Source of the DNA: Muricea muricata
Lineage: Eukaryota > Cnidaria > Anthozoa > Malacalcyonacea > Plexauridae
Assembly: GCA_963855995.1 (NCBI GenBank)
Contig: OY979720.1
Span: 622,501-686,500, forward strand
Length of the DNA: 64,000 bases
Direction of reading: 5' to 3'
Part shown: positions 61,199 to 64,000 of the stretch, one piece after another
Position numbering within the stretch: the first letter of the stretch is position 1
Layout of the letters: every line of letters starts with the position of its first letter
The notes under the pieces: generated by a model
Told to the model about the DNA's origin: nothing
The model's database searches: none
The model's input: the letters and a program-made list of their open reading frames with translations, nothing else
Program-made: the position numbers and the translations under genes

Positions 61199-64000
61199 AT
61201 GTACACTTTATGTTTTGTTGTAGCTTTCCTGAGGCTAGCATGGAGTTCGCAAGATAACTGGGACGTTACTGATTGTCCACAACATTGCACATGTCTCGTG
61301 GAAGCAGATTTAAGAAAAGTTTACTGTGATATACAAAATAAACAACAGCTCACAGCTATCCCAGATAGATTTCCTGCAGATACCCAATATCTTACATTGA
61401 AAGGAAACAGGATTTCAATCATTCCTGTTGGAGCGTTTTCAAAACTGCGAGACATTCGCTATTTGGATTTAGCATCCAATGAACTTGAGCGTTTACCAGC
61501 AAATGTATTTCAAGGCTTGACTACTCTGGAGTCACTAAACCTATCCAAAAACAGATTGGGACAACTTCCCTCGGGGCTTTTGCGTGGACTGACGTCCTTA
61601 CGAGAATTATTTCTGGATGATAATGTTCTAGAAAATCTCCCAAAAGATTTTTTCCACGGGTTAACATCACTACGAAAGCTATACTTGGACAGCAACAAAT
61701 TTTACACGTTATCCGCTAAGTTGTTTGATTTGCGTGAAACGGCAATAAAGAGACCTTCTACAACAGTAATGGGCAACCTCACATCATTAGTCGAACTCTT
61801 ACTTAATCACAATGGCATCGAGAAAGTACAGAATGATTCGTTTAACAGCATGTCTGATTTAAAACGCTTAAAATTGAACAATAATAACATCACAACACTA
61901 CCAAGAGGAATATTTCGCGATCTTAAATCATTACGTTTATTGTCGCTTTATAAAAATCCCTTTCAATGTACGTGTTCCTTGAAGTGGTTAAAAGATTGGA
62001 TCATTGAAAATAAAAAATACGTAATAGTATTCCACAAACATCTAATAAAATGTGAGGGTCCTGAGAAGCTACGTGGAAAACCTTTATTGAGAGTTAAAGA
62101 CGATGAGTTCGGCTGTGAAGAGGAATGGACTGACTGGTCTAATTGGAACAGCTGTTCAAAACTTTGTAATCATGGAACACAAAGTAGGAGTCGTGAATGC
62201 AGAGCAGGTTCTTGCGAAGGGAGTTCTAGTGAAACAAGGTGGTGTAATACACACAAATGTGAAACAAAGTGGAGCCCTTGGAGTGTGTGGACATCTTGTA
62301 GTGTGACTTGTTCTATGGGATATCAAACACGAAGTCGAAGTACGCAATGCACACAATCACCATGTGAACGTCAGTTAGAATCTGAAGTAAGAACATGCCC
62401 AAGGAAAGATTGCCCATCTTATACTGAATGGTCATCCTGGTCAATGTGTGACGTTCAGTGTGGACAAGGAACACAGATCCGGAAAAGGGAGTGTACTAGT
62501 TCCCATTTTGGCCTGACATGCCCTGGACGTAAAGTTGAAAGCCAAAATTGTAAGATAAGAGACTGTGCTGAATGGGCAGAATGGGGAATGTGGTCGACGT
62601 GTAGTAAGAGTTGTTCAAAAGGAGAGCAAACTAGGAAAAGAGATTGTGTTCTGGTACATGGTTATAAACAGCAAACCTGTCCAGGAAATGACACAGATAG
62701 ACGAGAATGTAATATTAAGCCATGTCCAGTTGCAGGCAGCTGGTCATCATGGTCTGTATGGGAGAGTTGTAGCAAGACATGTGGCCCTGGAGTCGAAGTA
62801 AGACGTAGAAAGTGTTCTAATCCTTATCCACAGCATGGTGGAACACATTGTAAGGGTTCAAATTTTGAACTTAAATATTGTCTTAGAAAGCTTTGTAATG
62901 ACACATCAGAATTTACACCTTGGTCTGAATGGAGTCAGTGTTCCACACAATGTGGCGAAGGGTTTAAATCTCGGAGCAGGTCATGTAGGAAAAGAGATGG
63001 CGAGACAGGTGAACCAATGTGCTTGAGCAGTTTTCACAAGGACTATCAAATTTGTGTGGGGGAGAATTGTAAAGGCGTTTGGGGAGAGTGGACACCATGG
63101 AGCAAGTGTGTCAGTCTGGGTCAGTGTAACACTGGGCAAAAATTCCGGGCAAGATACTGTGTAGATGATGAAGGTAGACCTGGCTATACATGTATGAACA
63201 AGACAATTGATTATCATGTCGAACGGTGTAAGCCATCAACATGTAATCAGACACCACTTTGGTCCAATTGGGGTGCATGGTCTGCATGTTCACGTAGTTG
63301 TGCTGGAGGAACCAAACGTCGTCAAAGATATTGTGTAAGCAACATCATTGGTAAACCTTGTCCTGGTGACCAGAGAAGCAAATCACCATGCAATATTCAA
63401 CCCTGTCCAATACATGGTGGGTGGAGCAGTTGGGGTGAATGGGGCAAGTGTAATGAGGTTTGTGGTGGTGGTGGTGGTGGTGGTGGTGGTGGTGGTGGTG
63501 GTGGTGGTGGTGGTGGTGGAATAAAACAAAGAAATCGCACATGTACTGAGCCTGTTCCTCGATACAATGGTCAAGCTTGTATAGGAGATAGTACAGATAA
63601 AACAATATGCAATACACACAGTGTTCATATTGTTGAAGATAAACCAAATGTAAAAATTGAGATAAAATTAGAAAAACCATTAGTATGTCCCACACCACCA
63701 ATGCCAAAGAATGGTAAATACACAATGAAAAAACAAAAAGATGAACACATATTTCTTGAGTACAAATGTAATGACTTTTACCGCAATATTGGATTTAGCC
63801 AATTTCGTTACTGTCAGGAGGATGGTACATGGTCTGGCTATCCTGCTGAATGTGTGCCTGATTGTGGTGAAAGAGAGGATAAACAAGAAGAAGACAACAA
63901 AATCAAGAGTATAACATATCTTAGAGATTCCTGGCCATGGCAAGTGGCAATAGAAGTCCCAATGAAAGGTGTTCATTGTGGAGGAACACTAATTGGAGAC
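61199..64000 (+). CDS. Secreted LRR - nine TSP1 - sushi - trypsin-like protein, 3' end beyond window
   Basis: One frame of 934 codons with no stop to the window edge. ATG 61199 starts a signal peptide MYTLCFVVAFLRLAWSS. LRRNT at residues 26-56 (CPQHCTC ... YCD), then about seven LRRs (for example YLDLASNELERLPANVF, LNLSKNRLGQLPSGLL, LFLDDNVLENLPKDFF), LRRCT at 253-306 (NPFQCTCSLKWLKDW ... CEGPEKLRGKPL). Nine TSP1 repeats fill 308-808, each with WxxWxxW or a variant and the CSxxC, RxRxC core (WSPWSVWTSCSVTC, WSSWSVWESCSKTCGPG and others). The ninth has 19 Gly in a row. A CCP/sushi domain spans 830-885 (CPTPPMPKNGKY ... CQEDGTWSGYPAEC). C889 and SWPWQVAIEVP with HCGGTLIGD begin a chymotrypsin-fold domain; the window ends before the catalytic His. 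Likely an extracellular adhesion or immune-recognition protein. Family name not known to me. Confidence 0.92.
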   Translation, partial: MYTLCFVVAFLRLAWSSQDNWDVTDCPQHCTCLVEADLRKVYCDIQNKQQLTAIPDRFPADTQYLTLKGNRISIIPVGAFSKLRDIRYLDLASNELERLPANVFQGLTTLESLNLSKNRLGQLPSGLLRGLTSLRELFLDDNVLENLPKDFFHGLTSLRKLYLDSNKFYTLSAKLFDLRETAIKRPSTTVMGNLTSLVELLLNHNGIEKVQNDSFNSMSDLKRLKLNNNNITTLPRGIFRDLKSLRLLSLYKNPFQCTCSLKWLKDWIIENKKYVIVFHKHLIKCEGPEKLRGKPLLRVKDDEFGCEEEWTDWSNWNSCSKLCNHGTQSRSRECRAGSCEGSSSETRWCNTHKCETKWSPWSVWTSCSVTCSMGYQTRSRSTQCTQSPCERQLESEVRTCPRKDCPSYTEWSSWSMCDVQCGQGTQIRKRECTSSHFGLTCPGRKVESQNCKIRDCAEWAEWGMWSTCSKSCSKGEQTRKRDCVLVHGYKQQTCPGNDTDRRECNIKPCPVAGSWSSWSVWESCSKTCGPGVEVRRRKCSNPYPQHGGTHCKGSNFELKYCLRKLCNDTSEFTPWSEWSQCSTQCGEGFKSRSRSCRKRDGETGEPMCLSSFHKDYQICVGENCKGVWGEWTPWSKCVSLGQCNTGQKFRARYCVDDEGRPGYTCMNKTIDYHVERCKPSTCNQTPLWSNWGAWSACSRSCAGGTKRRQRYCVSNIIGKPCPGDQRSKSPCNIQPCPIHGGWSSWGEWGKCNEVCGGGGGGGGGGGGGGGGGGGIKQRNRTCTEPVPRYNGQACIGDSTDKTICNTHSVHIVEDKPNVKIEIKLEKPLVCPTPPMPKNGKYTMKKQKDEHIFLEYKCNDFYRNIGFSQFRYCQEDGTWSGYPAECVPDCGEREDKQEEDNKIKSITYLRDSWPWQVAIEVPMKGVHCGGTLIGD
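63464..63517 (+). repeat. GGT microsatellite, 18 codons, in frame in TSP1 repeat 9
   Basis: Pure GGT x18 followed by GGA codes 19 glycines between EVC and IKQRNRTC, exactly where other repeats have only GxG. The pure codon run marks slippage and probable length polymorphism; it keeps frame. Confidence 0.95.

Noticed and set aside
63345-63725. Minus-strand frames with long poly-His or poly-Thr
   Set aside because: They are antisense shadows of the GGT run in the TSP1 protein.

Overview
The window is animal nuclear DNA: AT-rich, with canonical GT-AG introns of roughly 50 bp to 4 kb, single-copy metazoan housekeeping genes, and many short palindromic DNA-transposon derivatives in introns. Gene content (BRD8, UBTD, one SLK/STK10-type kinase, TPI, MRPS18C, one Abraxas-family protein, one ARID5-type factor, PIGN) fits an invertebrate that branched before the vertebrate duplications. 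The repeat style (MULE-like ends starting CAACCTCGATCC, AGGGACCATTCATT elements, TTGTTAAGCTTTGTGG hairpins) and the TSP1-rich secreted protein make a cnidarian plausible, but this is inference and the species cannot be read from the window.

Layout. 47-8212 (-) BRD8 of the NuA4/TIP60 complex, complete, with its poly(A) signal at the window edge. 8744-9980 (+) UBTD, divergent from BRD8 across a 0.5 kb promoter with a CRE. 11129-19099 (-) SLK/STK10 kinase. 19816-21945 (-) triosephosphate isomerase. 22766-24111 (+) mitochondrial ribosomal protein S18C, head to head with TPI. 24653-27321 (-) Abraxas-family scaffold. 28887-29210 (-) a possible 107-residue membrane protein. 30730-40460 (-) ARID5-like DNA-binding protein. 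41479-45786 (+) PIGN, divergent from ARID5. 46624-47883 (+) a small secreted ten-cysteine protein assembled from four exons, not recognised. 47884-61198 holds no gene I can support. 61199-64000 (+) begins a large secreted protein with LRRs, nine TSP1 repeats, a sushi domain and the start of a trypsin-like domain; it runs off the window.

The left 46 kb is a compact housekeeping cluster with no operon or shared pathway: chromatin (BRD8, ARID5), signalling (SLK, UBTD, Abraxas), metabolism (TPI), mitochondrial translation (MRPS18C) and GPI-anchor synthesis (PIGN). From 46 kb rightward the character changes to secreted cysteine-rich products and a 13 kb gene-poor interval.

The most unusual item is the LRR-TSP1(9)-CCP-S1 protein at the right end, coded by at least 2.8 kb of uninterrupted frame in an intron-rich neighbourhood, with an 18-codon GGT run inside one TSP1 repeat and no recognisable protease activation motif. 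Other notable items are the four-exon secreted peptide with a minisatellite built on its splice donor, a 15-residue tandem repeat in the ARID5 protein, and a series of MITEs with readable target-site duplications, one nested inside another.
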